The notes: generated from the sequence alone by a model not told the origin. A DNA stretch of 64,000 bases from Terrimesophilobacter bigeumensis (GCF_039537265.1 NZ_BAABAE010000003.1:682001-746000); one strand, 5' to 3'; positions 43,126 to 52,329 are shown, counted from the first letter of the stretch. Made by a program: numbers and translations.

Positions 43126-44043
43126 CTAAGACGTCCCGAGCAGGATGGCGGCCGTGATCGCGAGGGCGACACCGAAGAACTGCACGAGCGACATGCGTTC
43201 CTTGAGCACGAGTCGGGCGAGGATGACCGTCCCTACCGGGTAGAGGCCCATGAGCACGGCGACGACCGCGAGGTTCCCGCTGTGCAGGGCGACGACGAGC
43301 AGGATGTTGCCGATCCCGAGCAGGGCCCCGGCGACCGCGCTCGTGATCCAGATGCGTGCACCCGCCGGTTCGCCATCCGAGAGCTCGGCCTGGGGGGCGG
43401 CATCCGCCTCGCCCTTCAACCAGCCATCGCCCGTGCGGAGCCTCCGCACCGCCAGCAGCGGCAGCAGCACGACGAAGCCCACCGCGATGTCGAGGAATGC
43501 CGGGAATACGCCTGACTCTATCGGTGCGGTATCGAGGGAGACGACCGAGAGTCCGAGGGTGACTCCCGAGACGAGCGCGAGCACCCCGCCCCGGGGCGTG
43601 ATGCGCTCGATCCTGCTTCCCGGGGTCTGGGCACCGGCCGGAATGGAGATCAGGGTCGTCGCAACAAGAGCGAGCACGACGGCGATCCAGGCGACGAGTT
43701 GCAGGCTCTGCCCGGTGACGGCGGCGACGATGACCGGCACCGCGGTCTGGATGAGCGCGATGAGCGGAGCGAGCAGGCTCATCGGACCGATCGCGAGGGC
43801 AGCGTAGAAGGTCACCATCCCGACGATCGCGAAGAGCCCCGCAATGGAGCCGGCCCAGAGAGCCTCGTCGCTGTAGACCCAGGGGAACAGCACCAATGCG
43901 AGTGCGGCGACAACGGCCGCGGTGAGGTAGATGGCGGTGCTCGCTTTGATCACCGTGAGGCGGCGGGCGGTGAGCGCGCCGAGGAAGTCCGAGGCTCCGT
44001 AGAGCAGGCTCGCCAGAAGGGCGAGGATGACGACAGCGGTCAC
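43126..44043 (-). CDS. EamA/DMT-superfamily transporter
   Basis: A 305-residue membrane protein with ten predicted segments in two EamA repeats (first LYGASDFLGALTARR, second GVLALVSGVTLGLSVVSLDT to ILARLVLKERMSLVQFFGVALAI). The conserved KERMSxxQxxG pattern near the end is typical. The family exports amino acids and other metabolites; substrate unknown. GTG start at 44043, diverging from the nucleoside hydrolase gene. Confidence 0.9.
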   Translation of the reverse strand: MTAVVILALLASLLYGASDFLGALTARRLTVIKASTAIYLTAAVVAALALVLFPWVYSDEALWAGSIAGLFAIVGMVTFYAALAIGPMSLLAPLIALIQTAVPVIVAAVTGQSLQLVAWIAVVLALVATTLISIPAGAQTPGSRIERITPRGGVLALVSGVTLGLSVVSLDTAPIESGVFPAFLDIAVGFVVLLPLLAVRRLRTGDGWLKGEADAAPQAELSDGEPAGARIWITSAVAGALLGIGNILLVVALHSGNLAVVAVLMGLYPVGTVILARLVLKERMSLVQFFGVALAITAAILLGTS

Positions 44044-44123
44044 GGGTTATCGGAGCGACGTATCGTCATGCCACCACTGTAGCGTCGGGGTAGGACAACG
44101 AGACACCGCCCTAGGCTTGTGGC

Positions 44124-45059
44124 ATGACCGTGAAGAGACTCCTGCTCGACTGCGACCCCGGCCTGGATGACGCCCTCGCGATCCTGCTCGCCCACGGCGA
44201 CCCCGCGCTCGAGCTCGTCGCGCTCACGACCGTCGGCGGCAACGTCGTGCTTGAGAACACGACCCGCAACGCGCTCGAGCTGCGCGAGTACCTGGGCTTC
44301 CCGGATGTCCCGGTCGCCTCCGGCGCCGCCGGCCCGCTCGTGCGGGAGACGAAGAACGCGGCCGAGGTGCACGGGGTCGGCGGAATCGGCGACGTCATCC
44401 TGCCGAAGGCCACGCTGCCCCTGGATTCCCGTGACGCCGTCGACCTCATCATCGAGACGCTGCGGGATGCCCCGGGCGAGATCCACCTCGTGGCGACCGG
44501 CCCGATGACGAACATCGCGCTCGCCCTGCGTGCGGAACCGCGCATCGCCGAGTGGGCGGCATCCTTCACGATCATGGGCGGTTCGTTCACGCGCGGCAAC
44601 ACGACGCCCGCCGCCGAGTTCAACATCTACGCCGACCCGGAAGCGGCCGCCGAAGTGTTCGCGGCCGGCTGGCAGGTCGTGATGGTCGGTCTCGACCTCA
44701 CACTGCAGGCGCTCGTCGATGACGCGATCAAGCACCGGATGCTCGACCTCGGCCCGCTCGGTCGCGACATCGTCGTGCCGCTCGCGACCTTCTGGAACGA
44801 CCCGCAGGATCCCGACTGGGGCGGCCAGGCCGTACACGACGTGTGCGCCGTCGCCTACCTGACCCGACCCGACCTGTTCACGAGCGTGCCCGCGCGCGTC
44901 GAGGTCGAGACCGCGGGGGAATGGACTGCCGGGATGACCGTGACCGACTTCCGGTCGAGCATCCCCAACGCGCTCGTGCCCGTCACGCTCGACGTGCCGG
45001 GGTTCTGGGACTACGTGCTCGGCGTCTATGAGAGCGTCGCTGCCTCTCGCGAGTCCTGA
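44124..45059 (+). CDS. Inosine-uridine-preferring nucleoside hydrolase
   Basis: A 311-residue enzyme cleaving the N-glycosidic bond of ribonucleosides to base and ribose (purine/pyrimidine salvage). The Ca2+-binding N-terminal motif DCDPGLDDALA is intact. GPMTNIALAL and MGGSFTRGNTTPAAEFNIYADPEAA match the family, and the late VHDVCAVAYL supplies the catalytic His-Asp pair. No nucleoside transporter adjoins it. Confidence 0.94.
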   Translation: MTVKRLLLDCDPGLDDALAILLAHGDPALELVALTTVGGNVVLENTTRNALELREYLGFPDVPVASGAAGPLVRETKNAAEVHGVGGIGDVILPKATLPLDSRDAVDLIIETLRDAPGEIHLVATGPMTNIALALRAEPRIAEWAASFTIMGGSFTRGNTTPAAEFNIYADPEAAAEVFAAGWQVVMVGLDLTLQALVDDAIKHRMLDLGPLGRDIVVPLATFWNDPQDPDWGGQAVHDVCAVAYLTRPDLFTSVPARVEVETAGEWTAGMTVTDFRSSIPNALVPVTLDVPGFWDYVLGVYESVAASRES

Positions 45060-45087
45060 CCCGGAGGCTGCTCCGCCCGAGGGGTCA
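45057..45087. terminator. Bidirectional hairpin between convergent genes
   Basis: Outer arms TGACCC (45057-45062) and GGGTCA (45082-45087) enclose a second stem GGAG-gctg-CTCC. The outer arms contain the TGA stop codons of both convergent genes, so one small palindrome ends translation and probably transcription from each side. Confidence 0.6.
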
Positions 45088-46656
45088 GCCGACGTCGACG
45101 ACGATCGAGTGCAGTCCGGTGGCGCCGTCGGGGACGACATCCGCGTAGGCCGAGGTCTGAAGCCGGCCGTTGGCATCCGTCGCCCGAACGGTGAGCTGGT
45201 GCCGCCCCTGCCGCGCGTTCCAGGGGTACGACCACTGACGCCAGGTGTCCGCAGAGATCGCGTCGGCGAGCACGGCATCCGACCACGCCCCGTCATCGAC
45301 CTGCACTTCGACGCGCGAGACGCCGACGTGCTGCGACCACGCGACACCGGCCACGACGACCTCGCCCTCCGCGACCTGTCGCGACTCGCGCGGGGTGTCG
45401 ATGCGGGAGGAGAGCTTGACCGGGCCGCGCGCACTCCAGCCCCGGTCGGTCCAGTAGGCCGACTCCTGCGCGAACGTCGAAACGGTGAGCTCCGTCACCC
45501 ACTTCGTGGCAGAGACGTATCCGAACAGGCCGGGTACGACCATCCGCACGGGGAAACCGTGCTCGGCGGGAAGCGGCGAACCGTTCATCGCGACGGCCAG
45601 GATGGCGTTGCGGTCGTCGGTGAGGGCTTCCAGCGGCGTGCCCGCCGTGAAGCCGTCGACGCTGCGCGAGAGCACCATGTCGGCCCCCGACTTCGGACCT
45701 GCCCTCGCCAGCAGCTTGCGGATCGGGTAGCCGAGCCACAGGGCATTGCCGATGAGGTCGCCACCGACGTAGTTCGAGACGCAGGCGAGGGTCGTGTAGC
45801 TCTCTTCGAGAGGCAGGGCGAGCAGCTCGTCGAAGGTGATCGTGACGTCGCGCTCGACCATTCCGGTGACGGTGAGCGTCCAGTTGGCCGGATCGACGGA
45901 GGGCACGATGAGCGCGGTGTCGATGCGGTAGAAGCTCTCGTTCGGGGTGATGAGCGGGGTGATCCCGGCGACGTTGAGCGTGGCGCCAGGAGGCACGGGC
46001 GGCGCCGCCACGGCGGGCGCGGGGAGCGTGAACATGCGGCGTGCCGCGTCGACCGCCTGGATCCCGGATGCCGCCACGCGGCCTGCGACGACCGCCAGCA
46101 CGCCGAGCCCTGCGGCAAGGCCACTCGTGATGAGGAAGGTGCGTCGCGGAACGCCGTTCGGGTTCGGGTCGGCGCTCACGGCGGCGGACTGCCGGGTGAG
46201 GACGCGCAGGAGGGTGACGCCGATCCCGATGGCCAGGAGGGACGGTATCGCCGAGAACATCGAGGAGTCTGCACGCGTCGTGGCCGCCACGAGCCCGACG
46301 ACTCCGACGGCGCCGAGAAGCACCTGGCCCCACGGCGGTCGCGACCGCTCGAGGAGGCCCGCGGCGGCCGCGAGCACGGCGACGAGCACCGCGACGGAAG
46401 CGATGATGACGACCTTGTCCGCCGTTCCGACGAGGGCGATGACGCTCTCCTTGAGCCAGGGCGGTGCGACGTCGATCACGAGGGACCCCGCGGCGAAGAG
46501 CGAGCTCGATCGTGGGGCGATCACGGCGGCGACGATTTCGGCGACGCCGATCCCCGCCGCGGCCGACGCGATACCGGCGAGCGCCGCGCGTCGACGCGCG
46601 GGACCCGCAGCAACGGTTGCCGTCGGGTGCGGCTCGCCCACGGTCTGCTGGGACAT
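45085..46656 (-). CDS. Membrane-fused molybdopterin-dependent oxidoreductase
   Basis: A 523-residue sulfite-oxidase-family enzyme. Four to five membrane segments fill about residues 25-155, followed by an internal RRTFLIT sequence and another hydrophobic stretch (168-195). The Moco domain (about 215-400) has the ligand cysteine in TTLACVSNYVGGDLIG. A C-terminal dimerisation/Ig-like domain follows (VEVQVDDGAWSDA, YPWNARQGRHQLTVRATD). The catalytic part should face outside, tethered to the membrane. The physiological substrate is unknown; relatives act on sulfite, methionine sulfoxide or similar. The reductase partner may be the fused membrane part itself. Confidence 0.92.
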   Translation of the reverse strand: MSQQTVGEPHPTATVAAGPARRRAALAGIASAAAGIGVAEIVAAVIAPRSSSLFAAGSLVIDVAPPWLKESVIALVGTADKVVIIASVAVLVAVLAAAAGLLERSRPPWGQVLLGAVGVVGLVAATTRADSSMFSAIPSLLAIGIGVTLLRVLTRQSAAVSADPNPNGVPRRTFLITSGLAAGLGVLAVVAGRVAASGIQAVDAARRMFTLPAPAVAAPPVPPGATLNVAGITPLITPNESFYRIDTALIVPSVDPANWTLTVTGMVERDVTITFDELLALPLEESYTTLACVSNYVGGDLIGNALWLGYPIRKLLARAGPKSGADMVLSRSVDGFTAGTPLEALTDDRNAILAVAMNGSPLPAEHGFPVRMVVPGLFGYVSATKWVTELTVSTFAQESAYWTDRGWSARGPVKLSSRIDTPRESRQVAEGEVVVAGVAWSQHVGVSRVEVQVDDGAWSDAVLADAISADTWRQWSYPWNARQGRHQLTVRATDANGRLQTSAYADVVPDGATGLHSIVVDVG

Positions 46657-46709
46657 TCACCCAGAGTACGCGCGACGCGCGGCATCGCGCGGGTGTGCGA
46701 CGGTTAAGT

Positions 46710-49283
46710 GTGCAGATCCCCGAGAGCGCCGACCCTGACCTCGTCTATGGCGCGTTCGTCGAGTGGGCATCCGCTGAGGGCTTCACGCTCTACCCCGCAC
46801 AGGACGAGGCCGTGATGGAGCTCGTCACGGGAGCCAACGTCATCCTGAGCACCCCGACCGGCACGGGCAAGTCGCTCGTCGCGGTCGCCGCCCACTTCGC
46901 GGCGCTCAGCGCCGGTAAGCGCAGCTTCTACACCGCGCCCATCAAGGCGCTCGTCTCGGAGAAGTTCTTCGCCCTCGTCGACACCTTCGGCGCCGAGCGG
47001 GTGGGCATGGTCACCGGTGACTCGAGCGTCAACCCGGATGCGCCCATCATCTGCTGCACGGAGGAGATCCTCGCGAACCTGTCGTTGCGGCACGGCGAGG
47101 ACACCCCGGTCGACCTCGTCGTCATGGACGAGTTCCACTTCTACGCCGATCCGGAGCGCGGCTGGGCCTGGCAGGTGCCCCTGCTGCGGATGCCGCGGGC
47201 ACAGTTCCTGCTCATGTCGGCGACGCTCGGCGACGTGGACTGGCTTGCGAAAGACCTGACCGCGCGCACCGGGCGGCCCACGGCATCCGTCACCGGGGTC
47301 GACCGGCCCGTGCCGCTGCACTTCTACTACGCGACGACGCCCATCCACGAGACGGTCGAGGACCTGCTGGAAACCGGACAGGCGCCCATCTACATCGTGC
47401 ACTTCTCGCAGGCCGCCGCGCTCGAACGGGCGCAGGCGCTCACGAGCGTCAAGATCGTCGACCGCGAGCAGCGGGATGCGATTGCCGACCTCATCGGCGA
47501 TTTTCGCTTCACGACGAAGTTCGGCCAGACGCTGTCGCGACTCATCCGCTCGGGGATCGGCGTGCACCACGCTGGGATGCTGCCCAAGTACCGCCGGCTC
47601 GTCGAGCAGCTCGCCCAGCGCGGACTGCTGCGGGTCATCTGCGGCACCGACACGCTCGGGGTCGGCATCAACGTTCCCATCCGCACGGTCGTGCTCACGG
47701 CGCTCACCAAGTTCGACGGCACCCGGATGCGGCAGCTCAACGCTCGCGAGTTCCACCAGATCGCCGGTCGCGCCGGTCGCGCCGGCTTCGACACCGCGGG
47801 AACGGTCGTCGTGCAGGCGCCGGAGCATGAGGTCGAGAACGCGCGGCTCGTGGCGAAGGCCGGGGATGACCCGAAGAAGCTCAAGCGGGTCGTGCGCAAG
47901 AAGCCGCCGGAGGGTTTCGTGTCGTGGGGCGAGCCGAGCTTCAGCCGGCTCGTCGCGGCGGAGCCCGAACGGCTCGTGTCGAGCATGCGGATGAGCCACG
48001 CGCTGCTGCTCAACGTCATCGGGCGCGGCGGAGACGCCTTCGCCGAGCTGCGCGCACTCGTGGAGGACAATCACGAGCCCAGGGCGCGGCAGCTCGAGCT
48101 CGCGCGGCAGGCGCTGTCGATGTACCGCACGCTGCGCGCCGCAGGCATCGTGGAGCAGGTCCCGTCGTCTCGCCCTGAGACCGGACTTTCTCGCCCTGAG
48201 CCTGTCGAAGGGGAGCCGGCCGTGGCCATCCGCCTCACCGTCGACCTCCAGCCGAACTTCGCCCTCAACCAGCCGCTCTCGCCGTTCGCGCTCGCGGTCA
48301 TCGATCTGCTCGACCCTTCCCCTTCGACAGGCTCAGGGCGAGAAAGTCCGGTCTCGGGGCGAGAAGGCAGCTATGCCCTCGATGTCATCTCGGTCATCGA
48401 GGCGACCCTGGAGGACCCGCGCCCCGTGCTCTCCGCGCAGGAGCACCGCGCGCGCGGCGAGGCCGTCGCCGCGATGAAGGCGGAGGGCATCGAGTACGAG
48501 CAGCGTATGGAGCTCCTCGAGTCGATCACCCACCCGAAGCCGCTCGAGGAGCTCCTCGACGCCGCCTTCGCCACCTACCGCGCCTCGCAGCCCTGGGCCG
48601 CCGATTTCGAGCTGCGGCCGAAGTCGGTCGTGCGCGACCTGTACGAGCGGGCGATGACGTTCAACGAGTACGTGGGCTTCTACTCGCTCGGCCGATCGGA
48701 GGGTCTGCTGCTGCGCTACCTGTCCGAGGCGTTCCGGGCCGTGCGCCAAACCATCCCGGAGTCGGCGAAGACCGACGACATCCGGGACCTCGTGGAGTGG
48801 CTCGGCGAGCTCGTGCGGCAAGTCGACTCGAGCCTGCTCGAGGAGTGGGAGGAGCTCAGCCACCCCGATGCTGCGCCCGACGACGTTCCCGTCGTCCCTC
48901 CGCCACCGCCGTCGGTCGTCACGAATGAGCGCGCGTTCCGGGTGCTCGTGCGCAACGAGCTGTTCCGCCGTGTGCAGCTCGCCGCCCTCGACGACGCGGA
49001 TGCCCTCGGCGAGCTGGATGCCGCATCCGGTTTCGACGCGGCCCGCTGGGGCGAGGCGCTCGACGCCTACTACGCCGTCCACGACCACATCGGCACCGAC
49101 GCGGACGCCCGCAGCGCGGCCATGCTCATGATCGAGCAGCAGCCCACGGAATGGGTCGTGCGCCAGATCTTCGCCGACCCCGCCGGCGATCACGACTGGG
49201 GGATGAGCGCCGTCGTCGACCTCGCCGAGTCGGCCGAACAGGGTGTCGCGGTCATCCGGGTCACCGACGTCGGGTCATCATGA
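46710..49283 (+). CDS. Ski2-like DEAD/DEAH-box helicase (DUF3516 type)
   Basis: An 857-residue superfamily 2 helicase probably acting on RNA. Walker A STPTGTGKS (about residue 45), DEFH box in VVMDEFHFYADP, motif III MSATLGD, motif V CGTDTLGVGINVPIRTVV and motif VI QIAGRAGRAGFD are present. The C-terminal part matches the DUF3516 region of actinobacterial HelY-like proteins. The start is GTG 46710 (QIPESADPDLVYGAFVEW). Two low-complexity inserts at about residues 487-502 and 537-552 come from an inverted repeat pair and interrupt neither frame nor motifs. Confidence 0.94.
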   Translation: MQIPESADPDLVYGAFVEWASAEGFTLYPAQDEAVMELVTGANVILSTPTGTGKSLVAVAAHFAALSAGKRSFYTAPIKALVSEKFFALVDTFGAERVGMVTGDSSVNPDAPIICCTEEILANLSLRHGEDTPVDLVVMDEFHFYADPERGWAWQVPLLRMPRAQFLLMSATLGDVDWLAKDLTARTGRPTASVTGVDRPVPLHFYYATTPIHETVEDLLETGQAPIYIVHFSQAAALERAQALTSVKIVDREQRDAIADLIGDFRFTTKFGQTLSRLIRSGIGVHHAGMLPKYRRLVEQLAQRGLLRVICGTDTLGVGINVPIRTVVLTALTKFDGTRMRQLNAREFHQIAGRAGRAGFDTAGTVVVQAPEHEVENARLVAKAGDDPKKLKRVVRKKPPEGFVSWGEPSFSRLVAAEPERLVSSMRMSHALLLNVIGRGGDAFAELRALVEDNHEPRARQLELARQALSMYRTLRAAGIVEQVPSSRPETGLSRPEPVEGEPAVAIRLTVDLQPNFALNQPLSPFALAVIDLLDPSPSTGSGRESPVSGREGSYALDVISVIEATLEDPRPVLSAQEHRARGEAVAAMKAEGIEYEQRMELLESITHPKPLEELLDAAFATYRASQPWAADFELRPKSVVRDLYERAMTFNEYVGFYSLGRSEGLLLRYLSEAFRAVRQTIPESAKTDDIRDLVEWLGELVRQVDSSLLEEWEELSHPDAAPDDVPVVPPPPPSVVTNERAFRVLVRNELFRRVQLAALDDADALGELDAASGFDAARWGEALDAYYAVHDHIGTDADARSAAMLMIEQQPTEWVVRQIFADPAGDHDWGMSAVVDLAESAEQGVAVIRVTDVGSS
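48168..48214. repeat. 47-bp inverted repeat inside helicase gene, left arm
   Basis: This arm contains TCGCCCTGAGCCTGTCGAAGGGGA and is the reverse complement of 48318-48364 with one mismatch. It encodes an in-frame, Ser/Pro/Glu-rich insert (SRPETGLSRPEPVEG). Confidence 0.92.
48318..48364. repeat. 47-bp inverted repeat inside helicase gene, right arm
   Basis: Reverse-complement partner of 48168-48214, 103 bp away. Read in the opposite orientation it encodes a different but equally polar insert (SPSTGSGRESPVSGRE). Confidence 0.92.
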
Positions 49284-49334
49284 TCGGGCGGCTCTGACCA
49301 CCGCAACGTCCCCGCGTGGGTGTTTACTGTGACC

Positions 49335-50720
49335 ATGACCAGTCAGCAGCGGCTCGTTCTCTCGGTCGCGATCCTCGCCTCGTTCGTCGCCTTCCTCGAC
49401 GGCTCCGTCGTCAACGTCGCACTCCCGGCCATCAGCAGCGAGCTCGGCGGTGGCCTCTCCACCCAGCAGTGGGTCGTGGATGCCTACCTCATCACCCTCG
49501 GCGCGCTCATCCTCGTCGCCGGCTCGCTCTCGGATGTCTACGGCAGGGTCGTCGTCATCCGGGTCGGCTTGTGGGGGTTCGGCCTCACGTCGCTTCTCTG
49601 CGCGCTCGCGCCGAACGTCGAGGTCCTCATCGTGAGCCGCGGGCTGCAGGGGATCGCCGGTGCGCTCCTGGTCCCGAGCTCCCTGGCGATCATCATGTCG
49701 GCGTTCCGCGGGGCCGCGCAGGCGAAGGCGATCGGCTCCTGGACCGCGTGGACGAGTGCCGCCTTCATCGCCGGCCCCGTCGTCGGCGGGCTCTTCGTCG
49801 ACATGGTCTCCTGGCGACTCGTCTTCGCGATCAACCTCATCCCCATCGCCGTCACGATCTTCCTGCTCGCGAAGATTGAACAGAAGGGCGAGCGCGATCA
49901 CGGTACGAGGATCGACTTCGCCGGGGCGGTGCTCGCCATCGTCGGCGTCGGGGCACCCGTGTTCGCCCTCATCGAGCAGGGCAACTACGGATGGGCGAGC
50001 CCCGTCATCTGGCTCCCGATGGCCATCGGCGTGCTCGCCTTCGCGGGCTTCCTCTGGCGCCAGGCGACGGCGGCCCAGCCGATGATGCCGCTCAACCTGT
50101 TCCGAGTGCGCAACTTCGCGGTCGGCAACCTCGCCACGCTCTTCATCTACGGCGCGCTCGCGATGTCCGGGTTCATCGTGGTCGTGTTCCTGCAGCAGAC
50201 CGGTGGCTGGCCGGCCATCCTCGCCGGCATCGCCGTGCTGCCGGTCACGATCATCCTCATGCTCCTCTCCTCGGTCTTCGGTGGGCTCTCCGGCAAGTAC
50301 GGCCCCAGGCTCTTCATGTCGGTCGGGCCGATCATCGCCGGGCTCGGCCATCTGCTCATGCTGAGCGTCACGGCCGACGTGAACTACTGGTGGCAGTTGC
50401 TGCCCGGCATCCTGCTGTTCGGGCTGGGCCTGTCGATCACCGTCGCACCGCTCACGGCGGCCATCCTGGGTTCGATCAGCGAGAAGCAGTCCGGAATCGG
50501 CTCGGCGATCAACAACGCCATCGCACGCGTGGCCGGGCTCGTGGCGGTTGCGATGCTCGGGATCATCGTCGTCGAGCGCCTCGACGTCGACGGCGTGCAT
50601 CGCGCTCTCATCGTGTGTGCGGCCCTGCTCATCGTGGGCGGTGTGATTTCCGCGATCGGCATCCAGAATCCTGCGAACATCGCGCAGGAGTCGACGGAAA
50701 ACGCAGCCGTGGATCAGTAA
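49335..50720 (+). CDS. MFS drug:H+ antiporter, DHA2 (EmrB/QacA) type
   Basis: A 461-residue exporter with about 14 membrane segments. Motif SFVAFLDGSVVNVALPAIS in helix 1, WVVDAYLITLGALILVAGSLSDVYGR and GPVVGGLFVDMVSWRLVFAINLIP are characteristic of 14-helix DHA2 proteins exporting lipophilic compounds. The substrate is not predictable. The ATG 49335 is chosen; a GTG at 49320 is in frame. No adjacent regulator is found. Confidence 0.92.
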   Translation: MTSQQRLVLSVAILASFVAFLDGSVVNVALPAISSELGGGLSTQQWVVDAYLITLGALILVAGSLSDVYGRVVVIRVGLWGFGLTSLLCALAPNVEVLIVSRGLQGIAGALLVPSSLAIIMSAFRGAAQAKAIGSWTAWTSAAFIAGPVVGGLFVDMVSWRLVFAINLIPIAVTIFLLAKIEQKGERDHGTRIDFAGAVLAIVGVGAPVFALIEQGNYGWASPVIWLPMAIGVLAFAGFLWRQATAAQPMMPLNLFRVRNFAVGNLATLFIYGALAMSGFIVVVFLQQTGGWPAILAGIAVLPVTIILMLLSSVFGGLSGKYGPRLFMSVGPIIAGLGHLLMLSVTADVNYWWQLLPGILLFGLGLSITVAPLTAAILGSISEKQSGIGSAINNAIARVAGLVAVAMLGIIVVERLDVDGVHRALIVCAALLIVGGVISAIGIQNPANIAQESTENAAVDQ

Positions 50721-50790
50721 AGGTGCATGGCTTTCATGGCACGCTGGACTGGGTCTCACCCGTACCGAACCAGTTGACGAAGGAGTCACC

Positions 50791-52044
50791 GTGGCCGATC
50801 CTGTCTCCACCCCGCTCGAGGACGCCCGCACGAGGCTCAAAGAGGCGACCGACCTGCTGGGCTGCGACCCGGGCATGTACGCAATCCTCGCCAACGCGAG
50901 TCGAGAACTCACCGTGAGCATCCCGCTGCGCCGCGACGACGACAGCATTGAGGTGCTCACCGGCTATCGCGTTCAGCACAACCTCGCGCGCGGACCGGCC
51001 AAGGGCGGCCTGCGTTACAGCCCGCATGTGCATCTCGACGAGGTGCGCGCCCTCGCGATGTGGATGACCTGGAAGTGCGCCCTGCTCGACGTCCCGTACG
51101 GCGGGGCGAAGGGCGGGGTCACGATCGACCCGCGGCAGTATTCGCAGCGTGAGCTCGAACGCGTGACGCGCCGCTACACGAGCGAGATCATGCCGATCAT
51201 CGGACCGGAGACGGACATCCCGGCACCGGATGTCGGCACGAGCGAGCAGACCATGGCCTGGATGATGGATACCTACTCGATGAACAAGGGGTATTCGATC
51301 CCGGCGGTCGTCACCGGCAAGCCCATCAGCATCGGCGGTTCGCTCGGGCGGGCCACCTCCACCTCGGAGGGCGTCGTGCACATCGCGCTCGCCGCGCTGC
51401 GCGACAACGGGATCGACCCTCAGAAGTCGACCGCCGCGGTGCAGGGATTCGGCAAGGTCGGTCGCGGGGCCGCCCAGTTCGCCTTCGAGGCCGGCCTCAC
51501 GGTCGTCGCGGTGAGCGACGAGTACGGCGCGCTGTACAACGTATCCGGCATCGATGTCGCGAAGCTCGGTGAGTACGTGGATGAGACCGGCAGCGTCGTT
51601 GGGTTCTCGGGCGCCGAGGCGCTCGACGGCCACGCCCTGCTCGAACTCGAGGTCGACCTGCTCATCCCGGCCGCGGTCGAGGGCGTCATCCACGAGCAGA
51701 ACGCGCCGAACATCAAGGCGAAGGTCATCGTCGAGGGCGCGAATGGCCCGACGACCCCCTCCGCCGACGCGATCCTCGAGGCGAAGGGGTGCATCGTCGT
51801 GCCCGACATCCTTGCGAACGCCGGCGGTGTCATCGTGAGCTACTTCGAGTGGGTGCAGGCCAACCAGGCGTACTGGTGGCGCGAGGACGAGGTCGAGTCA
51901 CGGCTGGAGGAGCGGATGCTCGGCGCCTGGGCGAAGGTGCACGACTACGCGAAGGAGCGCAAGCTCTCGCTGCGTGGTGCCGCCACGACGCTCGCGGTGC
52001 AGCGGGTCGTCGAGGCGCACGTCATCCGCGGCGTCTACCCCTGA
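50791..52044 (+). CDS. Glutamate dehydrogenase (Glu/Leu/Phe/Val family)
   Basis: A 417-residue enzyme interconverting glutamate and 2-oxoglutarate plus ammonia. The catalytic lysine region is LARGPAKGGLRYSPHV and VPYGGAKGGV. The Rossmann motif AVQGFGKVGRGAAQFAFEAG and ANAGGVIVSYFEWVQ follow. Length fits the hexameric class of about 420 residues. GTG start with GAAGGAG upstream. In this genome region it may feed the nearby gamma-glutamylation pathway with glutamate, but there is no shared operon. Confidence 0.94.
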   Translation: MADPVSTPLEDARTRLKEATDLLGCDPGMYAILANASRELTVSIPLRRDDDSIEVLTGYRVQHNLARGPAKGGLRYSPHVHLDEVRALAMWMTWKCALLDVPYGGAKGGVTIDPRQYSQRELERVTRRYTSEIMPIIGPETDIPAPDVGTSEQTMAWMMDTYSMNKGYSIPAVVTGKPISIGGSLGRATSTSEGVVHIALAALRDNGIDPQKSTAAVQGFGKVGRGAAQFAFEAGLTVVAVSDEYGALYNVSGIDVAKLGEYVDETGSVVGFSGAEALDGHALLELEVDLLIPAAVEGVIHEQNAPNIKAKVIVEGANGPTTPSADAILEAKGCIVVPDILANAGGVIVSYFEWVQANQAYWWREDEVESRLEERMLGAWAKVHDYAKERKLSLRGAATTLAVQRVVEAHVIRGVYP

Positions 52045-52056
52045 TCGACTTGCCGG

Positions 52057-52092
52057 TGGTTGAGTAGCGACCGCAGGCCGCGTATCGAAACC
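52057..52092. repeat. Dispersed repeat fragment after gdh
   Basis: TGGTTGAGTAGCGACC GCAG GCCGCGTATCGAAACC has the same ends as the left half of the 84-bp repeat at 17818 with a changed hairpin core. It begins 12 bp after the glutamate dehydrogenase stop. Confidence 0.85.
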
Positions 52093-52161
52093 TTCGCACT
52101 GATGACCTCGGTCTCAATGCGCGCTGCGCAGCAGCAGTCGTCCGGCGTCACGCCGCAGCGA

Positions 52162-52260
52162 TGTCCCAAATGAAGGAGGTGGCGCGACGATAGCGCAATA
52201 TTTGCCGGAAACGCGGCCCTCGAAAGTCGACCGCCGTTGCCAACTCCTTCATTTGGGACA
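52162..52260. mobile_element. 99-bp element with perfect 17-bp terminal inverted repeats
   Basis: TGTCCCAAATGAAGGAG (52162-52178) and CTCCTTCATTTGGGACA (52244-52260) are exact reverse complements; partial complementarity (GTGGC/GCCAA) continues inwards. The 65-bp interior has no open frame. A partial echo of the end, TGTGGGACAG, follows shortly after the right end. No clear target-site duplication was seen. It could be a MITE-like element or a large hairpin terminator between convergent genes. Confidence 0.6.
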
Positions 52261-52329
52261 GTCATGTGGGACAGCGACGGCTTGGGTGGGGCGGTAGCGG
52301 CAACGCGGATAGCCCCATGCGCAGGCCAA

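Larger units (their letters stand above)
52045..52329. other. Intergenic region with repeats between gdh and ubiA-like gene
   Basis: No gene is seen. It holds a single arm of the dispersed repeat (52057-52092) and a 99-bp element with terminal inverted repeats (52162-52260). The remainder is non-coding GC-rich sequence between two convergent genes. Confidence 0.7.

Noticed and set aside
46464..46709. Longer N-terminus for the helicase
   Set aside because: The extra 82 codons overlap the oxidoreductase gene antisense and read Arg/Ser-rich; GTG 46710 gives a normal helicase start.
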